Origin: Acidobacteriota bacterium
GTDB taxonomy: Bacteria; Actinomycetota; Acidimicrobiia; Acidimicrobiales; RAAP-2
Direction of reading: 5' to 3'
Assembly: GCA_018971185.1 (NCBI GenBank)
Contig: JAGXBH010000007.1
Coordinates: forward strand, 1-64,000
Length of the DNA stretch: 64,000 nucleotides
Shown here: positions 18,530 to 27,875 of the stretch, piece by piece
Position numbering within the stretch: the stretch's first letter is position 1
How the letters are laid out: each line of letters opens with the position of its first letter
Notes under the pieces: generated by a model
Database searches by the model: none
What the model was told of the DNA's origin: nothing
Seen by the model: the letters and a program-made list of their open reading frames with translations, nothing else
Made by a program: the position numbers and the translations under genes

Positions 18530-18583
18530 GAGATGCCCATCTCGCGCCCGCTTCGGCCCGCCCTCACCCGGTGAGAGGGACTT

Positions 18584-18817
18584 CTAGCTCGCTCGTCGCG
18601 ACCGTCGTCGCCCACCCCGGTCCCTCACCCTCGTGGACCCAGAGAGGGTACTCAACGCGAACACCACGCCCACCGCGATCACGACGAGCCCGGTCCAATT
18701 GCCCAAGATGAGCAGCACGACGCCACCTGCGACGACGAGGGCGCTGATCATGGCGCGCTGCCAGGGCTTCGCGTGGAACATCATCTGACGTAGAGCAATC
18801 TCCGCACCGGTGTGCAT
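18584..18817 (-). CDS. Small membrane protein
   Basis: 77 residues with two adjacent hydrophobic segments (AMISALVVAGGVVLLILG and TGLVVIAVGVVFALS) and a strongly basic C-terminal tail (RVRDRGGRRRSRRAS). Resembles small predicted membrane proteins of actinobacteria with an N-terminal acidic/aromatic stretch; no function can be assigned. Start ATG 18817 follows GGGAGG. It is convergent with the glucuronate operon. Confidence 0.65.
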   Translation of the reverse strand: MHTGAEIALRQMMFHAKPWQRAMISALVVAGGVVLLILGNWTGLVVIAVGVVFALSTLSGSTRVRDRGGRRRSRRAS

Positions 18818-18966
18818 CCGCTCGACCTCCCGACGTCGGCTCGTGCCTCCGACAGACTACCGAGACCACGCGTCGCGCCGGCGGGGACGTCGACCTACCG
18901 GGCCGCACCTACGGCCTCGGGTCGCCCGCCGACCAACGTCACGGTCCCTCCGCCAGGTTCGCTCGC

Positions 18967-19302
18967 CTACCCCAGGGAGTCGTCGGGCTCGCGTCTGACC
19001 TGGAGGGCCCAACGCACCGGCTCGGTATGGTTCAGCTCACTCATGGCCGCCTCGATGGCTCCTTTAAGGATCTCCATCCCCCTTCGATCAGCGCTCGGCC
19101 CGTCGGGTGCCCGCACGACCAGGACCGCCGACACGTCGCAGTCCGAGGGACGAACCCCGGCCTCGACACCCCGCACGACGAGGTCTCTCTCGAGGGCCGC
19201 TTCGAACAAGGGGGCGAATCGCGGGTCGTCACTGACGCCTTCGATCGTCGCACCTATTGTCACGCGCCATGTTGTCACGCTCCGTGGCTGGTCGGTCGAC
19301 AC
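18967..19302 (-). CDS. Hypothetical protein
   Basis: 111 residues, not recognised. Mixed alpha/beta pattern (TTWRVTIGATIEG, CDVSAVLVVRAPDG, ILKGAIEAAMSELN) without catalytic motifs. I place the start at GTG 19302 because a TAGGGT box lies 7 nt before it, as at other leaderless genes here; GTG 19311 is the alternative. Codon use fits its neighbours. Confidence 0.6.
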   Translation of the reverse strand: MSTDQPRSVTTWRVTIGATIEGVSDDPRFAPLFEAALERDLVVRGVEAGVRPSDCDVSAVLVVRAPDGPSADRRGMEILKGAIEAAMSELNHTEPVRWALQVRREPDDSLG

Positions 19303-19309
19303 GATCCTC

Positions 19310-19315
19310 ACCCTA
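19310..19315 (-). promoter_or_regulatory. Putative leaderless -10 element
   Basis: TAGGGT on the minus strand, 7 nt before the GTG at 19302. Confidence 0.35.
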
Positions 19316-19424
19316 GGCCCGCGAGAGTGTCACGAGGGTCGTCGCCGCGCGTCGGCCGACGTTCACCGCCAAGTACCTGATGACACCGAGGGCGCGCGGC
19401 GCTCGTGGCACCGCTGGGCGGACC

Positions 19425-19925
19425 TCACGCCCCTCGGGTGAGATCCGCGAGGTCCCTGCGATACCGAATGCCCGGCCGGCCGCTCAGGGTGACCTCGCCG
19501 ACCGGGACGAAGCCCGTGCGCTCCAGGACGATCCGAGATCCCACGTTCTCGGTCCGCGCCGAGGCGTGCAGGGTGACCAACCCGTAATCGTTGGCCGCCA
19601 ACGAGCAGACCTGCCCGACGAACTCGGTCGCCACGCCGGCCCCACTGGCGCGTTCGGCGATACGGTACCCGAGGTCCGCCGTTCCCTCACCCACCTCGAA
19701 GAGGTTCACCCGGCCCAGAATCGAACCGTCCTCGTCGAGCACCACGTGCAGGACCACCGACCCTTCGGCCTGGCGCTCGAGCAACTCACCGTGATGCGAC
19801 ATGAACCCGGCGAAGAAGGCGTCGCCCCGGTCCGGCACCGACGCGGCGAAATACTCGCGGTTCTCCAATTCGAATACCAAGAGGGCGGGCAGGTGATCCG
19901 CACGCAAGCGCTCAAGCTCAGCCAT
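19425..19925 (-). CDS. GNAT-family N-acetyltransferase (RimJ/RimL-like)
   Basis: 166 residues of the GNAT fold. Seen: LERLRADHLPALLVFELENR at the start, GRVNLFEVGEGTADLGYRIA (strands 2-4), the acetyl-CoA loop AERASGAGVATEFVG, and LHASARTENVGSRIVLERTG, where N and S/R positions match the RimJ/RimL subgroup that acetylates protein N-termini or small amines. The actual acceptor is unknown. Single gene, ATG start. Confidence 0.88.
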   Translation of the reverse strand: MAELERLRADHLPALLVFELENREYFAASVPDRGDAFFAGFMSHHGELLERQAEGSVVLHVVLDEDGSILGRVNLFEVGEGTADLGYRIAERASGAGVATEFVGQVCSLAANDYGLVTLHASARTENVGSRIVLERTGFVPVGEVTLSGRPGIRYRRDLADLTRGA

Positions 19926-20027
19926 CGTCTCGAGGCTCCCCTTCGACGGGCGAACCGGCTCCAGAGTCAGTCGTCGGATTCCGTCGGACTCGGCGGTGAA
20001 TCCGCCTCGCGCTGAAGCGTCCCGCGA

Positions 20028-20279
20028 TCACGCGTCACCACGAAGTGCCAACCACGGCACCGTTCGCCTCGCGGCGCACAACGCCGACTCCAGATCCGTG
20101 AACACCGTGTCGCAGTAGTAGTGCAGGGGCGTCCACGCCCCCAGGTCCTCCGGGTCCCTACGGAACTCCTCGTAGCCGAAGGTCCCGCTCGGTCGGAGGA
20201 AGACGTCCACGCACCGGTCCCCTCCCGGAGTCTGGACACTGGTCAGCACCGTCCACGATGGATCGAGCCGCGACGACAT
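20028..20279 (-). CDS. Conserved small protein, intact member of a two-copy family
   Basis: 83 residues: MSSRLDPSWTVLTSVQTP, then FLRPSGTFGYEEFRRDPED, then TPLHYYCDTVFTDLESALCA and a PWLALRG end. The core is repeated in the broken copy at 12365-12536. The pattern of Tyr/Trp/Phe and alternating polar residues suggests a compact alpha/beta protein; function unknown. TAGCAT sits 6 nt before the ATG, so it is probably leaderless. Confidence 0.75.
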   Translation of the reverse strand: MSSRLDPSWTVLTSVQTPGGDRCVDVFLRPSGTFGYEEFRRDPEDLGAWTPLHYYCDTVFTDLESALCAARRTVPWLALRGDA

Positions 20280-20285
20280 CCCACG

Positions 20286-20291
20286 ATGCTA
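20286..20291 (-). promoter_or_regulatory. Putative leaderless -10 element
   Basis: TAGCAT on the minus strand with 6 nt to the ATG at 20279. Confidence 0.45.
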
Positions 20292-20771
20292 CCGAGCGAC
20301 ATCACCGCAGGATGAAGCCCGCGTCGCGTGGCGAGGCGGGAGGGCTCGTTGACGGCGCCAGCGTCGAGTGGTCCCTTCGCGCCACCCGCGAGGGGTGCAC
20401 GGTGTGATGCCCAGAGAGTGGCGCCCACGTGGTGCACCACGAACGCCGTCCGTCGACGTCGCCTCGACGGGTCCTCGCGAGGATCGACCTCATCTCCTCG
20501 ACCCGAGAGTGAGACGTGGTACCTCAGGGCCGGGCGAGTTCGTCACGCGAGGTCGATTCGTCACCCGCGCGTGACGTCGACGATCCACGTGGTCTACGCC
20601 TCGGTCCCACCAGGACCTTCGCTACGTCAGCGGGCCAGCGAGGAGGGACCCGTCCCCGGTACCATGAGGTCGAGGACGCGGTGGACGCTGTCGACCGCGC
20701 TATCGGACGGGCGCGGGCGTCATGGGGGTCCGGACCCGTCGATGGTGAGTGAGGCGTGGGGAGGAATCAGG
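20292..20771. other. Non-coding region with an inverted repeat
   Basis: About 480 bases without a supported gene. CGTCACGCG (20541-20549) is inverted as CGCGTGACG (20568-20576), and TTCGTCAC occurs at 20539-20546 and again at 20557-20564. These could be half-sites for a regulator of the gene at 20772. Confidence 0.4.
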
Positions 20772-21146
20772 ATGAACCCGGACGAGGAGGAACTCGAACT
20801 CGAAGACGCGTTGTTCCAGGAGATCAGCGCGGAGGAGGAGGACGCGGCCCTCGCAGAGGCCGCCTTACTCGATGAGGATGAGGATGAGGATGAGTTCGTC
20901 CAGTCCTCGATCGACGCCGACGACCTCTCGACCGGCTACAGCGCGTCGATCCCTGGTGAGGAGGTCGACGTGGATGAAGACACCCAGGGTGACGAGGAGG
21001 AACCCGACGTGGCCGACGCCCCGATGACGGAATTCGAGGGTCCTAACCGCCCTGTACGGACCGTGCACGGTGACGAGGTGCAACTCGATCTCGACGAAGC
21101 GCTGAGCACGGGCGAGACGGTCACACGCGCACCCGAGGGCGACTAG
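20772..21146 (+). CDS. Highly acidic hypothetical protein
   Basis: 124 residues, extremely rich in Asp and Glu (MNPDEEELELEDALFQEIS, DEDEDEDEF), with no hydrophobic core and probably disordered. The DEDEDEDE tract is encoded by an almost pure GATGAG repeat near 20874-20900. The C-terminal third (TEFEGPNRPVRTVHGDEVQL) is less biased and may be the conserved part. Start ATG 20772 is preceded by GGGAGGAA; earlier in-frame starts run through non-coding-like sequence. Function unknown. Confidence 0.65.
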   Translation: MNPDEEELELEDALFQEISAEEEDAALAEAALLDEDEDEDEFVQSSIDADDLSTGYSASIPGEEVDVDEDTQGDEEEPDVADAPMTEFEGPNRPVRTVHGDEVQLDLDEALSTGETVTRAPEGD

Positions 21147-21249
21147 GCGTCCACGATCGCCGCAACGACGCCGGAGAACTCTCGGCCCTGATGGCGACGT
21201 CGTACGCGGGTGAGTTCTCGCCCGGGTCCACTTCTGCGACAATGAGTGG

Positions 21250-22026
21250 ATGAATGGCCTCCATGGGTTTCACGACCTCATTCGTGAGGGCGCCTCCGCG
21301 ATGACGGAAGGTTGGGACTTCTCGTGGCTCGACGGCCGTGCCACCGAGGCTCGGCCGTCCTGGGGTTATCTCTCCAGTCTGACCCGACGCATCGACGCCG
21401 CGACCTCCGTCGTGGACGTCCAGACCGGCGGCGGAGAGTGTTTCGCCCAAGCCCTCTCGACGTGTGAGAGACGACCGGCGACCCTCGCCGCCACCGAGTC
21501 GTGGCCACCCCACGTGGTTCTCGCGCGCCGGTCGCTCACCCCCCTCGGCGTCGTCGTGGCCGAGGTGCCCGAGGGTGATCGACTCCCCTTCGACGACGAG
21601 TCCTTCGACCTCGTCTGCAGCCGTCACCCCACGGTGAACGACTGGGACGAGATCCATCGAGTCCTGCGAGAAGGTGGCACCTTCTTCTCCCAGCAGATCG
21701 GCGCGGGCACGAACCGTGAACTCAGTGCCTTCCTCATGGGTCCCCGTACGGTCTCGCACGACCAGCGAATGGACGTGGCGGTGTCGCGGGCGAGGGCCGC
21801 CGGATTGGTGGTGATCGACGCGCGCGAGGAATCCCTCCCGGTGGTCTTCTTCGACATCGGCGCCGTGGTCTACTTCCTGCGCAAGGTGATCTGGACGGTG
21901 CCGGATTTCTCTGTTGAGAGGTATCGCGAGCGACTCGAACGACTGCACGAGCGCATCACCCGCGACGGCCACTTCACCTCTCACGCCCGGCGCTTCTTGA
22001 TCGAGGCGACCAGGCCGGTCGGGTAG
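21250..22026 (+). CDS. Class I SAM-dependent methyltransferase
   Basis: 258 residues. Motif I is ATSVVDVQTGGGECF near residue 54 (the usual DxGxGxG reads DVQTGGG), then GDRLPFDDESFDLVCSRH (motif post-II) and VLREGGTFFSQQIGAG (motif III), as in the UbiE/Methyltransf_11 group. The substrate is unknown. C-terminal residues FTSHARRFLIEATRP match methyltransferases of this type. ATG start with a GACAAT box 6 nt upstream, which could be a leaderless promoter. Confidence 0.85.
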   Translation: MNGLHGFHDLIREGASAMTEGWDFSWLDGRATEARPSWGYLSSLTRRIDAATSVVDVQTGGGECFAQALSTCERRPATLAATESWPPHVVLARRSLTPLGVVVAEVPEGDRLPFDDESFDLVCSRHPTVNDWDEIHRVLREGGTFFSQQIGAGTNRELSAFLMGPRTVSHDQRMDVAVSRARAAGLVVIDAREESLPVVFFDIGAVVYFLRKVIWTVPDFSVERYRERLERLHERITRDGHFTSHARRFLIEATRPVG

Positions 22027-22056
22027 GCGGACGCGGGTGCCGTCTGGGTCCTAGAA

Positions 22057-22076
22057 CGACTCGCGTGCGCGAGTCG
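22057..22076. terminator. Hairpin between convergent genes
   Basis: CGACTCGCG-TG-CGCGAGTCG, a perfect 9-bp palindrome (the innermost pairs must open) between the methyltransferase and the ATP-grasp gene. Confidence 0.5.
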
Positions 22077-22094
22077 CGACGAGAGGTCCCGCGT

Positions 22095-22116
22095 GCGCCA
22101 CCAATGGTCGTGGCGC
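22095..22116. terminator. Second hairpin between convergent genes
   Basis: GCGCCAC-CAATGGTC-GTGGCGC, a 7-bp stem with an 8-nt loop. With the preceding hairpin it could form a bidirectional terminator. Confidence 0.45.
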
Positions 22117-22148
22117 GACGTCCGCACGCCATCGTCCGAGCCGGCCGC

Positions 22149-23021
22149 TCAGTCGGGGATCCGGCGCGCGATGGCGCGCGCCGCGCGCGCCGGAGACGAT
22201 TCCTCGTAGCCGAGGAAGAGCGCCGGCTCCACGAGTTCGAGTTCCATCAGCTTCCAGCCCTCGGGCGTGCGCACCAGATCGACCCGCCCGTAGGCCAGGT
22301 CGGCGAAGCGTCCCGACAACAGACTCGCCGCGAGATCGATGGCGTCGGGCTCGCCGGCGGCCCGCGACATCTGCCGCGTGCGGAACGTGCCGTCGCGGTG
22401 CTCGGGGGCCACGTTGAGATGCGCGCGCTTGGTCATCGCGTGGGAGAACTCGCCGTCGAGGAACACCAGTGCGCGCTCGCCGAGGGCGTCGATGGTGGTG
22501 ACGTAGGGCTGGATGAGCGCGCAGCGGCCCGTCGCGTGCAGTCGCGCCACGTGCTCGGTTGCCGCGAGGGTGTCGGTCGCCTCGAATCGGGCCGCGTCGA
22601 TCGAACCGGCCCCCACCGTCGGCTTGACCACGAAGGTCGCCTCGGGGAAGCTCGGCACCTCACCGACCTCGCAGTAGGTGGTGTCGACGACCGGGAACCC
22701 CTGACGGGCCAGGTCCCCGAGGTAGTGCTTGTCCGACGAGTACTCAAGGACCTCGTAGGGATTGACGAGTCGCTCTCTCGCGCGCGCCCACGCGAGGAAA
22801 TCCGGGTACGAATCCGCGTACCCCCAGGTGGAGCGCACCACCACCAGGTCGTAGGCCTCCCAGTCCACGGACTCGTCGTCCCACACCCTCGGCGTCGCCG
22901 CGACGCCGAGGCGCGCCAGCGCGGCCACCAGGAGCGGCATGTCGACGTCCTCGTGAGCCACCAGTGACGCCGGCGCCCCCGGCAGCGCCACGCGCGACGT
23001 GGCGAGAGCGACCCGACTCAC
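22149..23021 (-). CDS. RimK-like ATP-grasp protein
   Basis: 290 residues of an ATP-grasp ligase-like protein. Seen: a preATP-grasp N-terminus (LVVVRSTWGYADSYPDFLAW), ATFVVKPTVGAGSIDAARF as the glycine-rich ATP loop, and the metal-binding end VRTPEGWKLMELELVEPALF, where E-L-E chelates Mg2+. Similar actinobacterial proteins are annotated as RimK-like or glutathione synthetase-like with unknown substrates. Start GTG 23021 overlaps the nuoN stop (GTGA), so it may be translated with the complex I operon. Confidence 0.83.
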   Translation of the reverse strand: MSRVALATSRVALPGAPASLVAHEDVDMPLLVAALARLGVAATPRVWDDESVDWEAYDLVVVRSTWGYADSYPDFLAWARARERLVNPYEVLEYSSDKHYLGDLARQGFPVVDTTYCEVGEVPSFPEATFVVKPTVGAGSIDAARFEATDTLAATEHVARLHATGRCALIQPYVTTIDALGERALVFLDGEFSHAMTKRAHLNVAPEHRDGTFRTRQMSRAAGEPDAIDLAASLLSGRFADLAYGRVDLVRTPEGWKLMELELVEPALFLGYEESSPARAARAIARRIPD

Positions 23022-24502
23022 GGGATGAAGTACAAGGTGGCGTGCTGGGCCAAGGTCGCCAGGGGACCGGGCCACACACCGAAGAGCAGCGTCAACACCA
23101 CGCCCACGCCGATGACCACGGCGCTCGCGCGCGGCACCACCACGCGCGTCGCCTCGAACTCATCATCGGATTCGGCGTAGAGGACGACGGTCCATCGCAG
23201 GTAGAACGACGCGGCGATCGCGGCACTCAACAGGGCGATCAGGGCCAACGCCACGCCGTTGGCGTCGATCGCGGCGGCCAGCACCGCGTACTTGGCGTAG
23301 AAGCCGGTGGTGAGGGGCGCCCCCAGTTGTGAGAGCAGTAGCACCGCCAGCGAGGCGCCCAGCCAGGGTTGGCGACGAGCCAGTCCGCGGTAGGACTCGA
23401 GGGAGTGGCGCTCGTCCCCGAGCCCGCCCATCACGGTGAGGATCGCGAAGGTCGCCACCACCGTGGGCGCGTACGTCGCCAGGTAGAACAGGGTCGCCGC
23501 CGCGCCGCGCGCCGTGCCCGCCCAGACGCCGATCAGGATGAAACCGGCGTGGTTGATCGAGGAGTACGCCAGCAGGCGCTTGGCGTTGCGCTGGGGGACG
23601 GCCAGGGTCGCGCCCACCACCGTCGTCAGCACCACCAGTCCCCACAGGATCGGACGCCAGGTGGCCAGTTGCGTGCCCAGGCCCGAGATCACGACGCGCA
23701 TCAACGCGGCGAAGGCCCCGACCTTGACGATGGAGGCCATGAAGCCGGTGACCGGGGTCGGCGCGCCCTCGTAGACGTCGGGCGACCACATATGAAAGGG
23801 CACCGCGGCGATCTTGAAGGCGAAGCCCACCAACACCAAGGCCCCGCCGGCGACGAGCAATCCGGGGCGCAGGAGCACGTTGGAACCGAGGAAGTACGAG
23901 ATGGTGGAGATATTGGTGGACCCCGTCGCCCCGTAGAGCAGCGCGGCGCCGTAGATGAAGATCGCTGAGGCGAAGCCCCCGAGGATGAAGTACTTGAGCG
24001 ACGCCTCGGCCGACTCGACCTTGCGCCGGTCGATGGCGACCAGCACGTAGAGCCCGAGCGAGAGGATCTCCAGGCCGAGGAAGATCACGATGAGGTCGTT
24101 GGCCTGGGTCATCAAGATGGCCCCCGCGGTCGAGGCCAGCGCCAGGATCTGATACTCCGGCCCCCGCACCCCCTCACGCCGGGCCCAGTCGTGGGCCACC
24201 AGCGCCGCCAGCGCGACGGCCACGGCGATGATCGCCGTGGCCACCACCGAGAACCCGTCGAGCACGACGGCGTGCGCCACCGTGGTCGTGACCCCGTGGT
24301 GGTCCAGGTCGCGCCACTGGAAGTACGTCACCACCAGGGTGGCGGCGGCGGCGAGCACGGTGACCACGGTGGTGAACGACGTCGGCACCGCCCGGCGCCA
24401 CATCGCCGAGGCGATGAGCAGGAACAAGGACGCACCGAAGAAGATGAGGACCGGGACGATGACCAGGTAGTGGATCGAGGGCATGGCGAGGGTGGCGATC
24501 AT
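23018..24502 (-). CDS. nuoN: NADH-quinone oxidoreductase subunit N
   Basis: 494-residue Mrp-antiporter-like membrane subunit of complex I, one of three proton-pumping modules. Multiple helices are visible; family marks include LGLEILSLGLYVLVAI (Glu in a conserved helix), KYFILGGFASAIFIYGAAL and FKIAAVPFHMWSPDVYEGAP (key Lys and HMW/DVYEGAP motif). Start ATG 24502 overlaps the nuoM stop. Last nuo gene of the operon. Confidence 0.96.
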   Translation of the reverse strand: MIATLAMPSIHYLVIVPVLIFFGASLFLLIASAMWRRAVPTSFTTVVTVLAAAATLVVTYFQWRDLDHHGVTTTVAHAVVLDGFSVVATAIIAVAVALAALVAHDWARREGVRGPEYQILALASTAGAILMTQANDLIVIFLGLEILSLGLYVLVAIDRRKVESAEASLKYFILGGFASAIFIYGAALLYGATGSTNISTISYFLGSNVLLRPGLLVAGGALVLVGFAFKIAAVPFHMWSPDVYEGAPTPVTGFMASIVKVGAFAALMRVVISGLGTQLATWRPILWGLVVLTTVVGATLAVPQRNAKRLLAYSSINHAGFILIGVWAGTARGAAATLFYLATYAPTVVATFAILTVMGGLGDERHSLESYRGLARRQPWLGASLAVLLLSQLGAPLTTGFYAKYAVLAAAIDANGVALALIALLSAAIAASFYLRWTVVLYAESDDEFEATRVVVPRASAVVIGVGVVLTLLFGVWPGPLATLAQHATLYFIP

Positions 24503-26001
24503 TTGAACGCCCCCGCCGTCGCCACCTGGGTGACGAAGTTATGCACCGACGGCGTGATGCGGTCCAGCACGGGCTTGGGGAACACCCCGAGCACGACGAT
24601 CAGCACCACGACGGGGACCAGGACCCAGCGCTCGCCGCCGGAGGCGTCGGCGACCTGCGCGTTGGCCCCCTCGGCGCGACCGTGGAAGACCCGCTGATAG
24701 GCCCAGAGGAGATAGACCGCCGAGGCGAGCACCCCCAGGGCCGCGACCGCGCTCCACCACGCGTGGGTGGTGAAGGTGCCGATCAGGATCAGGTACTCCG
24801 AGACGAATCCCGAGAGGCCGGGCAGTCCGATGGAGGCGAGCATCGCGATCGTGAAGAGGGCCGACATGACCGGGGCGGGGCCCTGGAGGCCGGTGAAGTC
24901 GGCGATCTGGATGCTCGAGCGGCGCCGTTCGAGGAAGCCGATGATGAGGAAGAAGCCGATGGTGATGATGCCGTGGTTGAACATCAGCAGCACCGCGCCG
25001 GTGACGCCGATGGTCGAGCCCGACATGATGCCCAGGGTGATGAAGCTCATCTGGGCCAGGGAGGAGTAGGCGACGAAGCGCTTGAGGTCCTTGGCCACGC
25101 ACGCGAGGATCGATCCGTACAGGATGCCGATCACCGCCAGGGTCAAGACGTAGGGTCGCACGCTCACTTGCGCGGCGGGCAGCAGCCCCACCGCGAAGCG
25201 CAGCAATCCGTAGCTGCCGAGCTTGGCCAGCAGCGCGGAGAGCTCGATGGACCCGGCGGTGGGCGCCTCGGCGTAGGTCAGCGGCGACCAGGTGTGCAGC
25301 GGCCAGATCGGCGCCTTGGCGCCGAAGGCCAGGGCGAAGCCCACGAAGAGCCAGACGGCCACCGGGTGCGACATCGCGGTACTCGACAGGGCTCCGTAGG
25401 CGAAGGTCAGCCCCGAGGTCGGGTGCTGGTGCTGGTAGGCGAAACCCATGTACAAGATGCCAATGAGCAGGAACGCCGAGGCGCTGAAGGTGTAGAGGAA
25501 GAACTTGAGCGCCGCGCGCGAGCGCTCGCGTCCACCCCACCCCGAGATGATGAAGTAGCACGGCACCAGCGTGAGTTCGAAGAAGACGAAGAACTCGAGC
25601 ACGTCGTGCGACACGAAGGCCCCCATGGTGAGCCCGGTGAGGATCAGCAGCCAGGACACGAAGGCCGGCTCGCGGCGTCGATCACGCCCGCCGAGCAGTG
25701 ACAGCCACAGCACCAGCGCGGTCAGCACCACCATGAGCAGGCTGACCCCGTCGAGCGCCACGTCGTAGGCGAGGCCGAGGGGCGCCGAGACCACGCGGCG
25801 ACTCACGAAGTCAAAGGTCCCGGCGTTGGTCACGTGGCTCGAGTACAACAGGGCGACCACCAGGGACACGACCACCTCGAGAGTGGCGAAGCCGACGGCG
25901 ACGACGTAGGAGGCGCCGGGACGACGCCGGACGATCATCGCGACCATCGCTCCCACCAACGGCAGCACGATGAGCGCGCCCAACCACAATGATGAGTGCA
26001 T
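24499..26001 (-). CDS. nuoM: NADH-quinone oxidoreductase subunit M
   Basis: 500-residue antiporter-like membrane subunit of complex I. Seen: FFVFFELTLVPCYFII (conserved Glu in TM5), FALAFGAKAPIWPLHTWSPL (lysine and HTW motif), YAEAPTAGSIELSALLAKLG and AYSSLAQMSFITLGI. Starts with ATG 26001, two nt after nuoL ends. Confidence 0.96.
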   Translation of the reverse strand: MHSSLWLGALIVLPLVGAMVAMIVRRRPGASYVVAVGFATLEVVVSLVVALLYSSHVTNAGTFDFVSRRVVSAPLGLAYDVALDGVSLLMVVLTALVLWLSLLGGRDRRREPAFVSWLLILTGLTMGAFVSHDVLEFFVFFELTLVPCYFIISGWGGRERSRAALKFFLYTFSASAFLLIGILYMGFAYQHQHPTSGLTFAYGALSSTAMSHPVAVWLFVGFALAFGAKAPIWPLHTWSPLTYAEAPTAGSIELSALLAKLGSYGLLRFAVGLLPAAQVSVRPYVLTLAVIGILYGSILACVAKDLKRFVAYSSLAQMSFITLGIMSGSTIGVTGAVLLMFNHGIITIGFFLIIGFLERRRSSIQIADFTGLQGPAPVMSALFTIAMLASIGLPGLSGFVSEYLILIGTFTTHAWWSAVAALGVLASAVYLLWAYQRVFHGRAEGANAQVADASGGERWVLVPVVVLIVVLGVFPKPVLDRITPSVHNFVTQVATAGAFK

Positions 26002-26003
26002 CG

Positions 26004-27875
26004 TTACCTCACCCGTCCGACGAGGTAGACCACGATCACGGTCACGCCCAGCACCATGGCCAGGGCGTACTGGCGCACCAGGCCCGCCTGGAGCTTGCGG
26101 ATCCCCTCACCACTGCGTTGCACGGAGCCCCCCAGGCCTTCGACCGCGCCATCGATGATGCGGTTCTCCACGACGTCGTTGGACACCTGGGCGAGGTGTT
26201 CGAGCGGCCGCGCGAGCACCGCGTCGTAGGCGTCGTCCCAACGCCACACGTGCTCGAAGAAGGGCCGTTCGAACGTGCTCGACTCCACGTTGGTGCGCCA
26301 GATGGTGAACGCGGCGAACAGGCCGATCAGGGCGGCGACCACGTCGACGAGGGCCAGGCCGGTCTGGAGCGTGGTGCTCTGGGCGGCGGAGGGCGCCACG
26401 AACCCGAAGGTCGGCGACAGGAAGCGGGTGAGCGAGAAGCCGTGGGCCCAGGGCAGGTCGAGCAGACCGCCGAGCAGGCTGAGCGTGGCCAGGATCACCA
26501 GCGGGGCGGTCATGGCGAGAGGGGATTCGTGGGGGTCGTGCTGGTGGGTCACCTCGCGGAAGCGCTCGCTGCCGCGGAAGGTGAGCATGAAGAGTCGGCT
26601 CATGTAGTACGCGGTGAGGATCGCGGTGACCACGCCCAACGCCCACAGGGGCTTGTTGTGGGCGAAGACGTTGCTCAGGACGTCGCCCTTGGCCCAGAAG
26701 CCCGAGAACGGGGGCACCCCCGAGATCGAGAGCCAGCCGACCAGGAACGTGGGGAAGGTGAGGGGCAGCCACCGGGCGAGACCGCCCATCTTGCGCATGT
26801 CCTGCTCGCCACCCAGGGAGTGGATGACCGAGCCCGATCCGAGGAAGAGCAGCGCCTTGAAGAACGCGTGGCTCACCATCAAGAAGATGGCCGCGCCGTA
26901 GGCGCCGACGCCCACCGCCAGGACCATGTACCCGATCTGGGACACGGTGGAGAAGGCGAGGACCTTCTTGATGTCCTTCTGCGCCGTGGCGATGGTCGCG
27001 GCCACGAAGGCGGTGACGCCACCGATGACCGCGATGGTCATGCGACCCGACGACGAGAGCGCGAGCACCGGGGACATGCGCACCAGGAGGTAGACGCCCG
27101 CAGTGACCATGGTGGCCGCGTGGATCAGGGCCGACACCGGCGTCGGGCCCTCCATGGCGTCGGGCAACCAGTTGAAGAGGGGAATCTGGGCGCTCTTGCC
27201 GGTCGCGGCGAGCAGTAGCGCGAGCACCACCAGCGTCGCGATGGCCGGCGAGAGCAGGGACGTGGACGAGAAGATCCCCAGGTACGTCAGCGTGTGGGTG
27301 TGCACGAAGAGCAGGAACATCGCCAGCAGCAACCCGATATCGCCGACGCGGTTGTAGACGAAGGCCTTCTTGCCCGCCGAGGCCGCCGACTCGCGGTCGA
27401 AGTAGAAGCTCACCAACCAGTAGGAGCAGACCCCGACGCCCTCCCACCCGACGAAGGTGAGCACCAGGTTGTTGGCCAGTACCAGGGTGAGCATCGAGAA
27501 CACGAAGAGGTTGAGGTAGAGGAAGAACTTTCGGAAGTCCTTCTCCCCCTCCATGTAGGCGGTGGAGTAGAGGTGGATGAGCGCCGAGATCCCGGTGACG
27601 AAGAGACTCATGGTGATCGAGAGCGGGTCCACCAAGATGGCGGCGGGCACGTGCAGCGTATCGACCGAGATCCACGTGAACAGGTTGATCGTGACCTCGC
27701 GCGTACGGTCGTGCAGCAGGAGCACGAAGGTGATCACCGTCACCACGAAGCTCAGGGCGACCACACCGGTCGCGATGAGACCGACGCCCCGATCGCTCAG
27801 GGACTTGCCGTTCAGCACCACGAGGAGGAAGCCCAGCAGTGGCAGGACCAGGATGAGGGGGGCGAGGTGCGACAT
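26004..27875 (-). CDS. nuoL: NADH-quinone oxidoreductase subunit L
   Basis: 623-residue antiporter-like subunit at the distal end of complex I, with a long C-terminal lateral helix. Family motifs: TFVGWEGVGVCSYWLVSFYF, KAFVYNRVGDIGLL, SAQIPLFNWLPDAMEGPTPV (with key Lys) and FSTVSQIGYMVLAVG. ATG start shares its A with the nuoK stop region. The C-terminus (RPLEHLAQVSNDVVENRIID) fits NuoL. Confidence 0.96.
   Translation of the reverse strand: MSHLAPLILVLPLLGFLLVVLNGKSLSDRGVGLIATGVVALSFVVTVITFVLLLHDRTREVTINLFTWISVDTLHVPAAILVDPLSITMSLFVTGISALIHLYSTAYMEGEKDFRKFFLYLNLFVFSMLTLVLANNLVLTFVGWEGVGVCSYWLVSFYFDRESAASAGKKAFVYNRVGDIGLLLAMFLLFVHTHTLTYLGIFSSTSLLSPAIATLVVLALLLAATGKSAQIPLFNWLPDAMEGPTPVSALIHAATMVTAGVYLLVRMSPVLALSSSGRMTIAVIGGVTAFVAATIATAQKDIKKVLAFSTVSQIGYMVLAVGVGAYGAAIFLMVSHAFFKALLFLGSGSVIHSLGGEQDMRKMGGLARWLPLTFPTFLVGWLSISGVPPFSGFWAKGDVLSNVFAHNKPLWALGVVTAILTAYYMSRLFMLTFRGSERFREVTHQHDPHESPLAMTAPLVILATLSLLGGLLDLPWAHGFSLTRFLSPTFGFVAPSAAQSTTLQTGLALVDVVAALIGLFAAFTIWRTNVESSTFERPFFEHVWRWDDAYDAVLARPLEHLAQVSNDVVENRIIDGAVEGLGGSVQRSGEGIRKLQAGLVRQYALAMVLGVTVIVVYLVGRVR

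Noticed and set aside
24541-27218. Long plus-strand frames opposite nuoM and nuoL
   Set aside because: Low-complexity charged products, no start signals, opposite well-conserved complex I genes.
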